64,000 bases of DNA from Orientallactaga sibirica (Eukaryota; Chordata; Mammalia; Rodentia; Dipodidae): contig JAEOAD010000025.1 of NCBI GenBank assembly GCA_036365145.1, positions 29,707,001 to 29,771,000 of the forward strand, read 5' to 3'. The position numbers and the translations under genes were made by a program. This document shows, in pieces, positions 41,173 to 51,739 of this stretch. Position 1 is the first letter of the stretch. Every line of letters begins with the position of its first letter. Below the pieces are notes generated by a model, which saw only the letters and a list, made by a program, of their open reading frames with translations, was not told the DNA's origin and did not search any database.

Positions 41173-43249
41173 ATTGATCACCTTTTAAAATCTGGACATT
41201 CTACCATTATATTTTATGTTCTGAAGAATGCATTGTATTTGTCAGCTGGCTCATGAAAGGCACATTCAGTGGAATGCATCATCCTGTCTAGATGAGCCCC
41301 CACAAGTTAAGATTGAAACCCACACCATAGTTACTCATGTCAGTCTCAGTCTCTCCCCCCCTTTCTGATAATGATAATGTGCTTTGTGTGTGGGCCCCTG
41401 GATATGCTCTGGTAACCACCTATGTAGCAGGTTGGCCTTTCTGGATTTTGGATCCTTCCTGTGGCATTTAGCTGTATGTTGGACTAGAATCTTGCTCTAG
41501 ATTCGAGCCATGTGTTTGCCTTCATTGTGACTGACTGACTATTGGAATCATAATATAAAGTTACCGAACAACCAGACTGTGTTGTTATGTCTTGGAATAT
41601 ACGTATGATGTCATATACATTGTGGGGACTAAGCAAAGTCAGACGTGCGGTACACGCATGAAGAGACAGCAGGATGAAAACTGAGAATTCAGTGGGTGGG
41701 TGGGGTCTCAACACATTCCCCTGGGTTATATGCTAGATTTTCCTCCCTTTTATCTCTACTTCTGTTGACAAGTCTCTTGGAAATTAGTCACTTCAGGATG
41801 CTGCAAGAGATGAGTGTGAGATATGCTTGTGGTAGTCCAAGAATGAGATTATTCCAGGAAAATGGTGTGGTTGCTTTTATAGTCCTTTGTGATACTGAAA
41901 GACACACTTCAGCACTACAGAAAGGAGTGAGCATGCCGTGCCAGAGTAGGGTAAGGCATCTGAGGGTTAGGACTAGTTTAAAATCCAAACTCTGTGAGGA
42001 AAGTAGACCTTGGGATTAGAATTCTGGGTCTTTTGAGGTTGTACATAGCATATATGTATGTTGGAGATTATTCAGGGACTCAAAACTATCAGAAACTCAG
42101 ATCCTGTGAATAGCTACCTCATGTCCTGACATGAGGGTATGGGAGTGTGAGTTATGTCAAATTTCTAATTGTTTGTTTATTTTTTTTTTTGAAAATACTA
42201 AAGGGCTACTGAAATAACTACTGCAGTAGGCCATTTGCTGGCAACAATAGACTGAGATGTGGAGAACCAAGTGTCTGAACCTGAAGAATGTAGAAGTAAA
42301 TTTTTCAAATACTCTTGGATTTCATCACAAAGAGTCTTCTGAGTTCTGACTTTTCGGGATAACGATACAAAGGCAACTCTCCCAGAAGAAAATAATGGCG
42401 CTGGAGAAGCTCAAAGCTGGGGTACTGAAGTGACACAGGTGATCATCAGCTCTCTCTAGTCAGCTCCTGACAAGAGTCTTGGTAGTTGAGAGTAATCATC
42501 TTCTCCGTTTCCAGTCAGGGTGATGTGAGCAGAGTTAGAGGCAGAGGTTGGGTCCTGTCAGGAATTCAACAGACAATCCTACGTGGCACTGACCGCCTCC
42601 TCCAAGTCCATCTTGAGGCTCCTGACCTGAGGTGTAGGTTTAAATCGAGAACTAGAGGTATGCATCATAACTAAGCAGTCCTGGTGGGTCATGATTAATC
42701 CATCATTGTCTGGGCTCCCATCTCTCCTGCAAGATGGTCTGACACATTGTCAGGACTTTGAAATATCTCTGGGAGAGGAGCTCACTGTCTGGCACCAGGC
42801 TTCAGGCTTTTCCTTCTTCCAGCATGAGATTCATGGGTAAATTCTATTGTTTCAGTAGTTTGATAGCCAAAGGAGAGTGGCCAAAGAGTCAGTCTAGAAT
42901 ACCTTCCTTCACACCTACCAGAATGCTTATGGAACCTTTAACCTAAAAGTTGACCAATGATTTTAGTTGGTCAAAGAATTTTATTTACTTGAGCAGCCAT
43001 CGAGGTAATTTTGTTTTTAAAGATGATTTGTAAGAGCTGTCTTACGTCATGACATTTGAATTATGCCTATGTTGGTATATATTTTTGGAAAAATGGATCA
43101 CGAGTATTCTTAACAGTCTGTAACTTATCATTTGATCTCATTTGGAGACCAGAAGTATCTCTTTTGCAATTAAAATTTTGTTCTTTGTTCTCTCTTTCCC
43201 TCTGTCTGTCTTTTTGGTCTTTCTTCTGTCTCTCTTTCCCCTGTCCCCT
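41173..43249. other. Repeat-poor 2-kb block in intron 1
   Basis: This is the longest stretch of intron 1 without a recognised SINE, L1 or LTR. Open frames are under 110 codons and show no domain. It may hold regulatory sequence, a conserved block or a very old ERV that I cannot identify. Confidence 0.4.
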
Positions 43250-43368
43250 ACATCTTTGACAAGATCCCCAGGCTGACCTCATATCCATTACATGGCCATG
43301 AACTCCTAAACTTCCCACCTTCACCTCCCAAGTGCTGGGATTACAGGCATGTGCTGTTATGCCCAGTT
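43250..43368 (-). mobile_element. Old B1 SINE
   Basis: 'gacaagatccccaggctgac' to 'gtgctgttatgcccagttt'. Confidence 0.7.
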
Positions 43369-43384
43369 TAAAAATGTTAAAACA

Positions 43385-43582
43385 GGCTGGGAAGATGGCT
43401 CAGTGGTTAAAGGCAGTTGCTTACAGAGCCTGCCAGCCTGGGTTCAATTCCCTAGCCACCCATGTAAACCTGGATGGACATTCATTTGCAGCAGCAAGAG
43501 ACCTTGGTGCATGTGTGTGCACGTATGTACATACGTACGTACATACATATGTGCAGATAAATTTTAAAAATTTAAATACAGA
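43385..43582 (+). mobile_element. DIP-like SINE, diverged
   Basis: 'ggctgggaagatggctcagt' head; the tail carries a palindromic (GTAC)-type tract at 43519-43552. Confidence 0.65.
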
Positions 43583-43775
43583 ACTGATATGTAAGAGCCA
43601 CATGTTCTCATGGGTGCCATGTTGTGTTACTGCATGGTTGCAGTTGTGTAATGTTCAACTCAAGGCAAACATTTCTCATTCCCTTTGGTTAACACATTGT
43701 GCTTTCATTGGCTTTTTGAGAGCTGCAGTACATTGTGTCATCTGTAGTCACTGCTATATGGCCGCATGCTGGAAC

Positions 43776-43799
43776 ATATTTATTTATTTGTTTGTTTGT

Positions 43800-43835
<36 letters not shown>

Positions 43836-43998
43836 AGAGAGGGGTGGGGGCACACCAGAGCCTCTTGCCACTGCAAACAAACTCCAGGCACAAGTGCCAC
43901 TCTTTGCATCTGGCTTTTCACGGGTACTGGAGAATCAAACCTGTACCTTTAGGCTTTGCAAGCAAATGCCTACACTGCCGAGCCATCGCTCCAGCCCA
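43776..43998 (-). mobile_element. DIP SINE with (TTTG)n(CTTG)n tail
   Basis: The TTTA tail complement has mutated to TTTG and then to eight CTTG units (about 43801-43836). Confidence 0.85.
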
Positions 43999-44022
43999 CA
44001 CTAGAGCTTCTTAACCTTGTTT

Positions 44023-44050
44023 CAACTCACCTCACCTCACCTCACCTCAG
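44023..44050. repeat. (CTCAC)n microsatellite
   Basis: Five CTCAC units. Confidence 0.85.
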
Positions 44051-44155
44051 AGCCAATAGCAAGCAGAAGCTGGAAAGTTGTGTAGCTTTAGTTATTCTTT
44101 CCCTGTCATGTTTGAGAAATCCTTTGTTGTCCCAAGTTCTTGAGATATTCTTCTG

Positions 44156-44237
44156 GTCCTCAGCCATACCACCCTGAACGCACCTGATCTTGTCTGAGCT
44201 AAGCAGAGTCGGGCCTGGTTAGTACTTGGATGGGAGA
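44156..44237 (+). pseudogene. 5S rRNA retropseudogene, 3' truncated, no tail
   Basis: 'gccataccaccctgaacgca', 'gctaagcagagtcgggcctg' and 'gttagtacttggatgggaga' follow 5S rRNA from its first base to about nt 88, with an 8-base internal gap and scattered changes. Direct repeats of 16 bases (GAGATATTCTTCTGGT) at 44142-44157 and 44234-44249 bracket it. There is no A tail and the last third of 5S is absent. The 5S internal promoter is damaged by the gap, so it is not expected to be transcribed as 5S. Confidence 0.9.
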
Positions 44238-44417
44238 TATTCTTCTGGTTTCTTCTTGAAGCTTTTAAAGTTCTGCTTTTCACAGTTAGTTATGTAATAG
44301 ATATAGGATATAATTTTGTAATATATGGTGATTTTTTTTTTTTTACTTGCATAACTTTTTTCACAAAGGGTTAGAGACTGCTTTTGCTAAAAGCATACTG
44401 ATTCTTCCCTTTTTTTC

Positions 44418-44525
44418 CCCCTCAAGGCAGGCTCTCTAGCACAGGCTGACTTTGAACTCACAATGATCCTCCTATCTCTGCCTCCTGAGTGCTAGGATTA
44501 AAGGAATGCACCACCATGCCTGGTT
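44418..44525 (-). mobile_element. B1 SINE, deleted
   Basis: 'ctcaaggcaggctctctagc' to 'caccaccatgcctggttt'. Confidence 0.8.
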
Positions 44526-44534
44526 TGTTTATTA

Positions 44535-44600
44535 ATCCTCCTTCCCTGCCTCCCTCCCTTCCTCCCTCTTTCCCTTTCCCCCTCCCTTCCTCCCCCCTCT
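44535..44600. repeat. CT-rich (CCTTCC)n tract
   Basis: Imperfect polypyrimidine. Confidence 0.8.
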
Positions 44601-44605
44601 TTCTT

Positions 44606-44813
44606 TCTATTTTTAAAAATATTTTTATTCATATTTATTTGAGAGAAAAAAGGCAGAGAGAATGGGCATGCCAGGGCCTCTAGCCACTGCACACAAACTC
44701 CAGATGCATGTGCCACTTTGTGCATCTGGCTTTACCTGGGTCCTGGGGAATTGAACCTGGATCCTTTGGCTTTGCAGGCAAGTGCCTTAACCGCTAAACC
44801 ATCTCTCCAGCCC
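44606..44813 (-). mobile_element. DIP SINE
   Basis: Complete antisense copy. Confidence 0.9.
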
Positions 44814-44814
44814 T

Positions 44815-45032
44815 CTTATTTTATTTTATTTTTTGTTTTGTTTTGTTTTATTTTATTTTATTTTATTATTATTTTATTATTACTAGAGTCAGAGTGAATG
44901 GGCGCACCAGGGCCTTTAGCCACTGCAAACAAACTCCAGATGCACGCACCACCATGTACATCTGGCTTACGTGGGACCTGGAGAATCAAACTGGGGTCCT
45001 TAGGGTTTGCAGGCATGCACCTTAACCGCTAG

Positions 45033-45035
<3 letters not shown>
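44815..45035 (-). mobile_element. DIP SINE with (TTTTA)n tail
   Basis: The tail has expanded as TTTTA/TTTTG pentamers (44817-44880). The head is followed by a (TC)n tract (45036-45066) that begins the next copy. Confidence 0.85.
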
Positions 45036-45066
<31 letters not shown>

Positions 45067-45069
<3 letters not shown>

Positions 45070-45318
45070 TTTATTTTTGGAGAGAGACACAGAGAGAGAT
45101 AGACAGAGACGGAGAGGGAGACAGATAGAGATGGGCGCGCCAGCAGTCTCTCAGCTGCTGTGAACGAAATCCAGATGCGTGCGCCCCCTTGTGGGCAAGT
45201 GCAGCATTGCACCCTTGCGTCACTTTGCATCTGGCTAAACGTGGGACCTGGAGATTGGAACCCGGTTCTTAGGCTTAGCAGGCAGGCGCCTTAACCGCTA
45301 AGTCATCTCTCCAGCCCC
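45067..45318 (-). mobile_element. DIP SINE, long subfamily
   Basis: Best-preserved long-form copy. Bases 45181-45194 read, on the minus strand, CCACAAGGGGGCGC, a near-match to the CTCF core. Confidence 0.9.
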
Positions 45319-45332
45319 CCCCCTTTTTTTTT

Positions 45333-45437
45333 AAAGGCAGAGTTTTATGTAATCCAGGCTGGCCTAGAACTGGTGACTGTCTTGCCTAAGTCTCCCTAGT
45401 GCTGAGTTATAGGTTTGCACCACCACACCAACCTTGC
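45333..45437 (-). mobile_element. Old B1 SINE
   Basis: 'atgtaatccaggctggccta' to 'caccaccacaccaacctt'. Confidence 0.65.
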
Positions 45438-45439
45438 TT

Positions 45440-45655
45440 TGACTGTTTAGATTAAGCTTAGGTCATATTGTCATCTTTAAATTTTGTTTTCCAGCATCTG
45501 TGAATATAATAATTCTATTTATGCAGCCTTCTTACATTCCTTTCAATAGAATTTCAATTTTTTTTGGAAAAGATCTTTAGGTATTTTGCTAACTTTACTC
45601 TTAGGTACTTTATGGAATTCATTATTATGAATTTTATCACTTAATTACACTTTCA
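45440..45655 (-). mobile_element. Possible L1 ORF2 fragment
   Basis: AT-rich, with 'ctaactttactcttaggtac' resembling antisense L1. Weak. Confidence 0.3.
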
Positions 45656-45657
45656 GT

Positions 45658-45722
45658 GGTCTGGGGTTATAGCTTAGTAGTAGAGAGCTTCACTAGCATT
45701 CATGAGACATTGGACTCTGTAG
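45658..45722 (+). mobile_element. ID-like SINE
   Basis: 'ctggggttatagcttagtag' head. Confidence 0.55.
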
Positions 45723-45763
45723 TTGTACTTAACTGTGATTGCCAAAATTTCAGGTACTCATTT

Positions 45764-45834
45764 GCCGAGTATATAGCTCAGTAATGGAGGGCTTTCCTAG
45801 CATGCAGGAAGCCCTGAGTTTGATCCCTAGTACC
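45764..45834 (+). mobile_element. ID-like SINE
   Basis: 'gagtatatagctcagtaatg' and 'gagtttgatccctagtacca' preserve A- and B-box positions. Confidence 0.65.
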
Positions 45835-46055
45835 ATTCCTCTTCCTCCCCCACAATGCTGTAGCTGTAAGTGTTGGATGGAAATTTCCTCTCAGTGTTGA
45901 ATGCAATGCTTGGCTTTCCTTTTGCTCACGTTGCTCTTGATAGGAGTGCCATCCTGTCCCCAGCAAATTTGCCTTGATGATTTCTTTGTCCTTGAGCTCT
46001 GAAATTTTGACAAGTAACTTAGCTGGTTCTCATCATTCTCAAGATTCTTGTTCTT

Positions 46056-46345
46056 GGGCTGGGGAGATGGCTTAAGCCTGAGGACCCAAGTTCAGATTTC
46101 CAGAACCCATGTAAATGCTGGACGCGGCAGTATGTGTTTGTAATGCCAGTGCTTGAGAGGTGGAGACAAACATCTTTGGCTCAGACTGGTTAGGTAGACA
46201 AACCTATTTGATAAGCTACAGGTTGAGTGAGAGACCTTTGTCTCAGTTAAGGTGAGAGCAATTAAGGAAGACACCGATATTGACCTGGCCTCCCCAAACA
46301 TGCACCCACATGGGCATGCACAGGAGTGCCTGCATGCACACAAAC
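46056..46345 (+). mobile_element. B4-like SINE
   Basis: 'gggctggggagatggcttaa' head, B1-like middle, and 'catgcacccacatgggcatg' 3' part. Confidence 0.6.
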
Positions 46346-46585
46346 AAGACTGATGTCCTTTCCTTCCATTGAAGTGCAGCTTTCATTTGTCCTTCACGTG
46401 TGTCTGTTCTGGCCGCCTGAAACTCCTGCCGTTGGTTATAGGAGCTCTTGTATAGTTCTCTAAATCTTTTTTCTCCTGTCACTTTTGCTTTGACTTCTGG
46501 GGAAGAAAATTTCTCTATTTTCAAACTCATTAAATTGAAATTTTTCATTTCTGTATAAATTTTTATTTTTTATTATTTATTTATT

Positions 46586-46728
46586 GGTTTTTTGAGATAG
46601 GGTCTCTAGCCCAGGCTGACCTGGAATTCACTATGTAGTCTCAGGGTGACCTCGAACTCACAGCAATCCTTCTCCCTCTGCCTCCCAAGTACTGGGATTA
46701 AAGGAGTGTGCCACCACCACACCTGGCT
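46586..46728 (-). mobile_element. B1 SINE
   Basis: Near-full antisense copy. Confidence 0.9.
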
Positions 46729-46734
46729 ATTTTT

Positions 46735-46928
46735 ATTTATTTATTTTTTTAATGAGAGAATTGGCACCTCAGGGCCTCTAGCTACTGCAGTCGAACTCCA
46801 GACCCATGCACCACCTTGTGTGCTTGTACCATCTTGTTCATCTGGCTTATGTGGGACCTGGAGAGGTGAACCTGGGTCCTTAGGCTTCACAGACAAGTGC
46901 CTTAGCTGCTAAGCCATCTCTCCAGCCT
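46735..46928 (-). mobile_element. DIP SINE
   Basis: Intermediate form with 'accttgtgtgcttgtaccat' insertion, like the pair at 13424. Confidence 0.85.
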
Positions 46929-47569
46929 TGCTCCTAGGTGTGAACATATTTTTATTTAGAAGACTATTGATGGTAGTATCTTGAAAATTTTGTCTTTTTT
47001 TCATCTCTTGTCACTCCAGGTTATTTATTTCTTTATTTATTTTTGACTGGATCTATCCTGTTAGAAGCTTTCCTCAAATATCTAGTAGTCCTTAGATGTC
47101 CACATTTGTACTTACACCACTAAGAAGCTGGTTTAGTGCTCCAGGCCCATGTGTGGGGGGGTTGTTGTGATCTTTAGGGAGATCGACCTGCTGTTATTCC
47201 ATGGGCAGGGCTGGTTTCAGAAACTCCAGGAAAGACTTGACTAAGGACTAAAGGTTCTGCCAGTCATTGGCCCAAAAGGACATAAGACTAGGGCTAGTTG
47301 ATGAATAAAGTTGACCTAGTATCTAGAAAGAGGTATGTATCTTCCTTCAGCCGATCCAACCACTTGTGTGGAGTCTCTACTGGGGATGGAGAGCAGCTGT
47401 CGTGCTCGGGTGCTCCTCATTTGTGGGGAAGTTAGCAAATCCTAGGCTTACTGTGTAAAGAGACTGCAAGCAGTCCTCTCACTGTAAACCCTGCCCACGC
47501 CCTTATTTACTTAGCACTCCCAGTTCCTGAGCCCTTTGCTGACTTTGCACTTAGCACCTTTCATTATTG
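46929..47569. other. Unclassified intronic DNA
   Basis: About 640 bases without a recognised family. Confidence 0.4.
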
Positions 47570-47688
47570 ATTTGCAGATTTAGAGATAGGTCCTTATTCT
47601 ATACTCCAGGCTAGCCTTGATCTTGCAGCAGCCCTCTGCTTCCTGGGTGCTGGGAGCATAGGCACCTTTCACCATATCCAGCTCATTT
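47570..47688 (-). mobile_element. Old B1 SINE
   Basis: 'agagataggtccttattcta' to 'caccatatccagctc'. Confidence 0.65.
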
Positions 47689-47696
47689 ATTTATTT

Positions 47697-47855
47697 GGGG
47701 TTTTTTGTTTTGTTTTGTTTTTGGGGTAGGATCTCGCTGTAGCCCAGGCTGACCTGGAATTTACTGTGTAGTCTCAGGGTGGCCTCGAACTCATGGCAGT
47801 ACTCCTACCTCTGCCTCCCAAGTGCTGGGATTAAAGGTGTGCGCCACCACGCCCT
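47697..47855 (-). mobile_element. B1 SINE
   Basis: Near-consensus; 'gcgccaccacgccctgcc' end. Confidence 0.95.
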
Positions 47856-47865
47856 GCCCAATTTT

Positions 47866-48003
47866 TGTTTTTTTCGAGGTAGGGTCTCACTCTAGCCCAC
47901 ATTGACCTAGAACTCACTCTGTAGTCCCCCTTAGCCTTGAATTCAGTGGTGATCCTTGTAACTCTGCCTCTGGGACTTAAAGGTGTGCACTACCACGCTT
48001 GGC
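47866..48003 (-). mobile_element. B1 SINE
   Basis: Second antisense copy in tandem. Confidence 0.9.
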
Positions 48004-48097
48004 AACATTTTTACTTTTAAAGCCTAAAGCCTACTTACGTCATTTATCTTGGAGTGTCTGTCTCACATATGCTTTCTGTAGTTTTTCTTTTGTTGTT

Positions 48098-48178
48098 GTT
48101 GTGCGGAAGTGGTTGAACTCAAGGTCTTGTTACATGCTGAGCACACATTCTACTGCTGAAACACATATGCTCCTACTC
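48098..48178 (-). mobile_element. ID-like SINE fragment
   Basis: 'gaagtggttgaactcaaggt' to 'aaacacatatgctcct'. Confidence 0.4.
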
Positions 48179-48349
48179 CCTGATTTTCACTTTTCTCTTT
48201 CCTGTATTTCTGGTTTTTCTATTTCTTTGAAGGTTTATGAAAATGACTATAACTTTAATGATATTTGGGGAGTTCAAGGTTCAAAATGTGTTTCTCATGT
48301 ACCATTCTTACATAAAACAGTAAAAAAACAAAGTACACATTTTTCAGAG

Positions 48350-48512
48350 GCTTGGGATAAAGAGCAAAGCTGAAAGGTGCTTTTCCTTGTGTGCAGCGAA
48401 GCTTTCCAAAGGGTTCATGCCACAGAGACAAGCATAGTAGTCCCCACTGTCAGTGGCATCATGGGAGAGATAGGAAAAATGCAGCACAGTGTCACTTTGT
48501 TCTTTAAAAGTA
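48350..48512 (-). other. Open minus-strand segment of unknown origin
   Basis: One minus frame stays open from the flanking B1 through about 55 codons. It reads L-H-F-S-Y-L then D-A-T-D-S-G-D-Y-Y-A-C, faintly like the end of an immunoglobulin/T-cell-receptor V domain. There is no splice site, recombination signal or poly(A) tail, so no gene is claimed. Confidence 0.2.
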
Positions 48513-48520
48513 CATTTTAA

Positions 48521-48680
48521 GCCGGGTGTGGTGGTGCATGCCTTTAATCCCAGCACACAGGAGGCAGAGGTGGGAGGATTGCTGTGAGTTCGAGGTCAGC
48601 CTTAGACTACCTAGTGAATTGCAGGTCATCCTGGGCTAGAGCGAGACCCTACCTCAAAAAACAAAACAAAACAAAAGTAC
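48521..48680 (+). mobile_element. B1 SINE
   Basis: Flanked by target copies 'aaaagtacattttaa'/'aaaagtacactttaaa'. Confidence 0.95.
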
Positions 48681-49155
48681 ACTTTAAAATTAAATGCAAC
48701 TTATTTAGTAGCATGTCATGTGTTCAATTCTCTTCTTAGATTAATATTTTTAAAAGTTTTAATTTTACATTTGGTGAATATCAGTAGTTATAAGTGCATA
48801 AACAAGGGCTCTGGGACCCTCTGTAGGCTGAAAGAGCAGTCATGCTCTCAAGACATCCGAGAATCCAGAGTCCAGACTACATACTTGACCAGGGACCCAG
48901 TTGTGAGCTGTAACATCACCAGAGCACCATAAAATCTAGTTTTCCACTTGCCTCGTTTTAAAATAGGATAGCACAGTCGAATACTCGACTATCTGTGCTT
49001 TGTGTTTTCTTGATAACCCTGGGGACTGAAGGGAGCTTGCTGAAAGTTAATCTGTACTTTCTCCCCAGGGAATATAGAGAGCCAGACTTTTTAAGATGTC
49101 ATTTTTGTTCTCAGGGGGTTGAAAATTGGCTGTTAGGGAGCAACAAACTTGGATT
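48681..49155. other. Unclassified intronic DNA
   Basis: No repeat or exon recognised. Confidence 0.4.

Positions 49156-49205
<50 letters not shown>
49156..49205. repeat. (TTTC)n microsatellite
   Basis: About 12 TTTC units leading into the T tract of the next B1. Confidence 0.95.
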
Positions 49206-49207
<2 letters not shown>

Positions 49208-49365
49208 TTTTTTTTTTTTTTTTTTTTGAGGTAGGGTCTCAATCTAGCCCATGCTGACCTGGAATTCACTATGTAGTCTCAGAGTGGCCTCCAACTCATA
49301 GTGAGCCTCCTACCTCTGCCTCTCAAGTGCTGGGATTAAAGGTGTGCGCTACCACACCCAGATCA
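49206..49365 (-). mobile_element. B1 SINE
   Basis: Full antisense copy. Confidence 0.95.
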
Positions 49366-49376
49366 AGAATATATAT

Positions 49377-49576
49377 TTTAAATTTTTATTCATTTATTTG
49401 AGAAAGAGTCAGAGAAAGCGAGAGAATGGACACACCAGGGCCTCCAGCCACTGCGAAGGAACTCCACACACATGCACCCCCTTGTGCATCTGGTTCACGT
49501 GCGTCTAAGGGAATCGAACCTGTGTCCTTAGCCTTCGCAGGCAAATGCTTTAACTGCTAAGCCATCTCTCCAGCCC
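49377..49576 (-). mobile_element. DIP SINE
   Basis: Full antisense copy. Confidence 0.9.
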
Positions 49577-49968
49577 CAAATTTAGATATTACAATGGTTT
49601 GTGGCTTATAAACAGATAAACAGTTTTTATTTGGTTTCAAAATGGGAAGCCAGAACAGCTAAGTTTCCTTACTCCAGGAAATAGTGAAAAGGGTTGAGTG
49701 CTGCAAAAGGTTGCAGTTTGATCCTCTAATCTGGCTTTTGCTCGTATCTCTTTCCTGTTCCAGGTTTGCTCTGTGATACTCATTGTGGGGCAAAAGCAGT
49801 GGCTGTAAACATCTTGGAGAGAGGGCCTCACGGGCTTATGAAGAACTAGGTGAGGCGTGTAGCAAGCAGGGAGCTTGAGCTGGCTCCATATTAGTCAGTT
49901 GCCACACTGGAATGTGGGCCCAAACTTACCAGATTTTTCCATTTTTTAAAAAAAGAAAAATGAGCCAG
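49577..49968. other. Unclassified intronic DNA
   Basis: About 390 bases, nothing recognised. Confidence 0.4.
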
Positions 49969-50159
49969 GGCTGGAGAGATGGCTTAGTGGTTAAGGCACT
50001 TGCCTGCAAAGCCAAAGGACCCAGGTTCAACTTCCCAGTACCCATATAAGCCAGATGCACAAGGTGGGGCATGCGTCTGGAGTTTATTTGCATTGGCTGG
50101 AGGCCCTGGTATGCCCATCCTCTCTCTACCTACCTGCCTTTTTAATTCTTTCTCTCAAA

Positions 50160-50190
<31 letters not shown>

Positions 50191-50196
50191 ATACCT
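49969..50196 (+). mobile_element. DIP SINE
   Basis: Tail of nine AAAT units (50156-50192). 'aaaaatgagc' / 'aaaatgagct' are target copies. Confidence 0.95.
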
Positions 50197-50272
50197 TAAA
50201 AAGAAAATGAGCTAGAAGTTCTAAGTTTTTTATGTACAATTGTATACTTTTGTATATTAGAAAATAATTTAA

Positions 50273-50450
50273 GGGCTGGAATGATTGCTTAGTAAAGGCC
50301 CAGGTTCAGTTCCCCAGGACCCAGGTGAGCCAGATGCACAAGGGGGTGCATACATCTGGAGTTCGTTTGCAGCAGCTAGAGGCCCTGGCACACTCATTCT
50401 CCCCCCCCCTTCCTATTTCTCTCAAATAAATAAATCAAAATAAAATGTTT
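50273..50450 (+). mobile_element. DIP SINE with A-box deletion
   Basis: 'gggctggaatgattgcttag' is followed directly by 'taaaggcccaggttcag', so about 20 bases of the tRNA-like head are missing. Confidence 0.85.
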
Positions 50451-50999
50451 TTTAAAAGAATTTAAAATATTCTTAAGCAATATATACACCAATCAAAACA
50501 TTTATAAGGCTGCAGCTTTAGGAGCACAGTCTTTTCTGGCAGTGGGATGTGGCTTCTTTACAGCATCCTAAAGTCAGGATCATCACCTGTTTCAGGAGAC
50601 CAACCAAGTAATGATTCTTTGGTAGGTCTGCTTTTTAACGGGCAAGAACATGTTTTCTTTCTGTGTCTGTCTGGTCCTGGTGTGTTTTAGGGCCATGCAA
50701 GTGGCTTGTGTAAAAACTTCAGATTTGTGAATAAAACTTTGTTTCTCCAGAAATGACTAGCATAGTAGTCAAAGCACTAATTGTGCAATCAGTCAACTGG
50801 AGTTTGAATCCTTGCCCTGCTTGGTAGCTTTTTATTTTAGGGGCTTGGTGATATTTTTATATTTCAGTTGATTCTCTTTCTTTCTGTCTTTCTCTTTCTT
50901 TCTTTCTTTTTGTCATAGAAAATGATGTATTAGGTAGAAGATTTATTTCCAAGTTCCTTAAAGATTATTACAAAGTATCCTTCTAAAAAATTTTTTTTG
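50451..50999. other. Intronic DNA with a likely MIR
   Basis: 50752-50850 ('gactagcatagtagtcaaag', 'tttgaatccttgccctgc') resembles a MIR head. The remainder is unclassified. Confidence 0.4.
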
Positions 51000-51180
51000 T
51001 GCTGGAGAGAAGGCTCAGCAGTTGAAGGCACTTACTTGCAAATCCCGGGTTCGATTCCTCAGTATTATGTAAAGCCATATGCATACAGTGGCACATGTAT
51101 CTGTAGTTCATTTCCAGTGGCAGGAGGCCCTGGCTATACTCTTTCTGTCTGCCTCTTTCTCTCTCTCTCTTAAATTAATG
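51000..51180 (+). mobile_element. DIP SINE
   Basis: 'gctggagagaaggctcagca' head; 'cgggttcgattcc' B box. Confidence 0.85.
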
Positions 51181-51189
51181 AAATGTAAA

Positions 51190-51345
51190 GCCGGGCATTG
51201 TGGCACATGGTGTTAATACCAGTACTTGGGAGGCAGAGGTAGGAGAGTCACTATGAGCTTGAGGCTACATAGTAAATTCCAGGTAAGCCTGGGCTAGCGT
51301 GAAACCTTACTTCAACAAACCATAAATGAATGAATAAAATTTAAA
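51190..51345 (+). mobile_element. B1 SINE
   Basis: Diverged, with a deletion before 'gaggctacatagtaaattcc'. Confidence 0.85.
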
Positions 51346-51509
51346 AATAAAAATGTCACAAATCAGAGACATATTGTCCAAGTAGTGTACTTGTGACATA
51401 AAGAATTCCTTTAGGTTGTAATATCTATATCTAAATATTTGATATAACCATTTGCACTGTTTTGAATGGCATGTTTTTAAGATGAGAATGACATTTAAAA
51501 AATATTTTT

Positions 51510-51735
51510 GGGCTGGAGAGATGACTTAGCAGTTAAGACGCCTGCCTCCTAAGCCTAAGAACCCGGTTCCAATCTCCAGGTCCCACGTTTAGCCAGATGC
51601 AAAGTGACCCAAGGGCACGCACACATCTGGATTTCATTCACAGCAGCTGAGAAACTGCTGGCGTGTCCATTCTCTATCTGTCTCCCCCTCTCTGTGTGTC
51701 TCTCTGTGTCTCTCTCTCTCTAAAAAAAATAAAAA
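51510..51735 (+). mobile_element. DIP SINE, long subfamily
   Basis: Sense member of an inverted DIP pair. The pair is bracketed by 'gagaatgacattt' (51484-51496 and 51990-52002). Confidence 0.9.
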
Positions 51736-51739
51736 ATAA

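Noticed and set aside
43332..43952. 206-codon + frame
   Set aside because: It runs through an antisense B1, a DIP, microsatellites and another DIP; the poly-Leu/Ala/Cys stretch comes from the CTTG repeat.
44156..44237. A functional 5S rRNA gene
   Set aside because: The last third of 5S is missing, an internal gap damages the promoter, and there is no T-run terminator in place.
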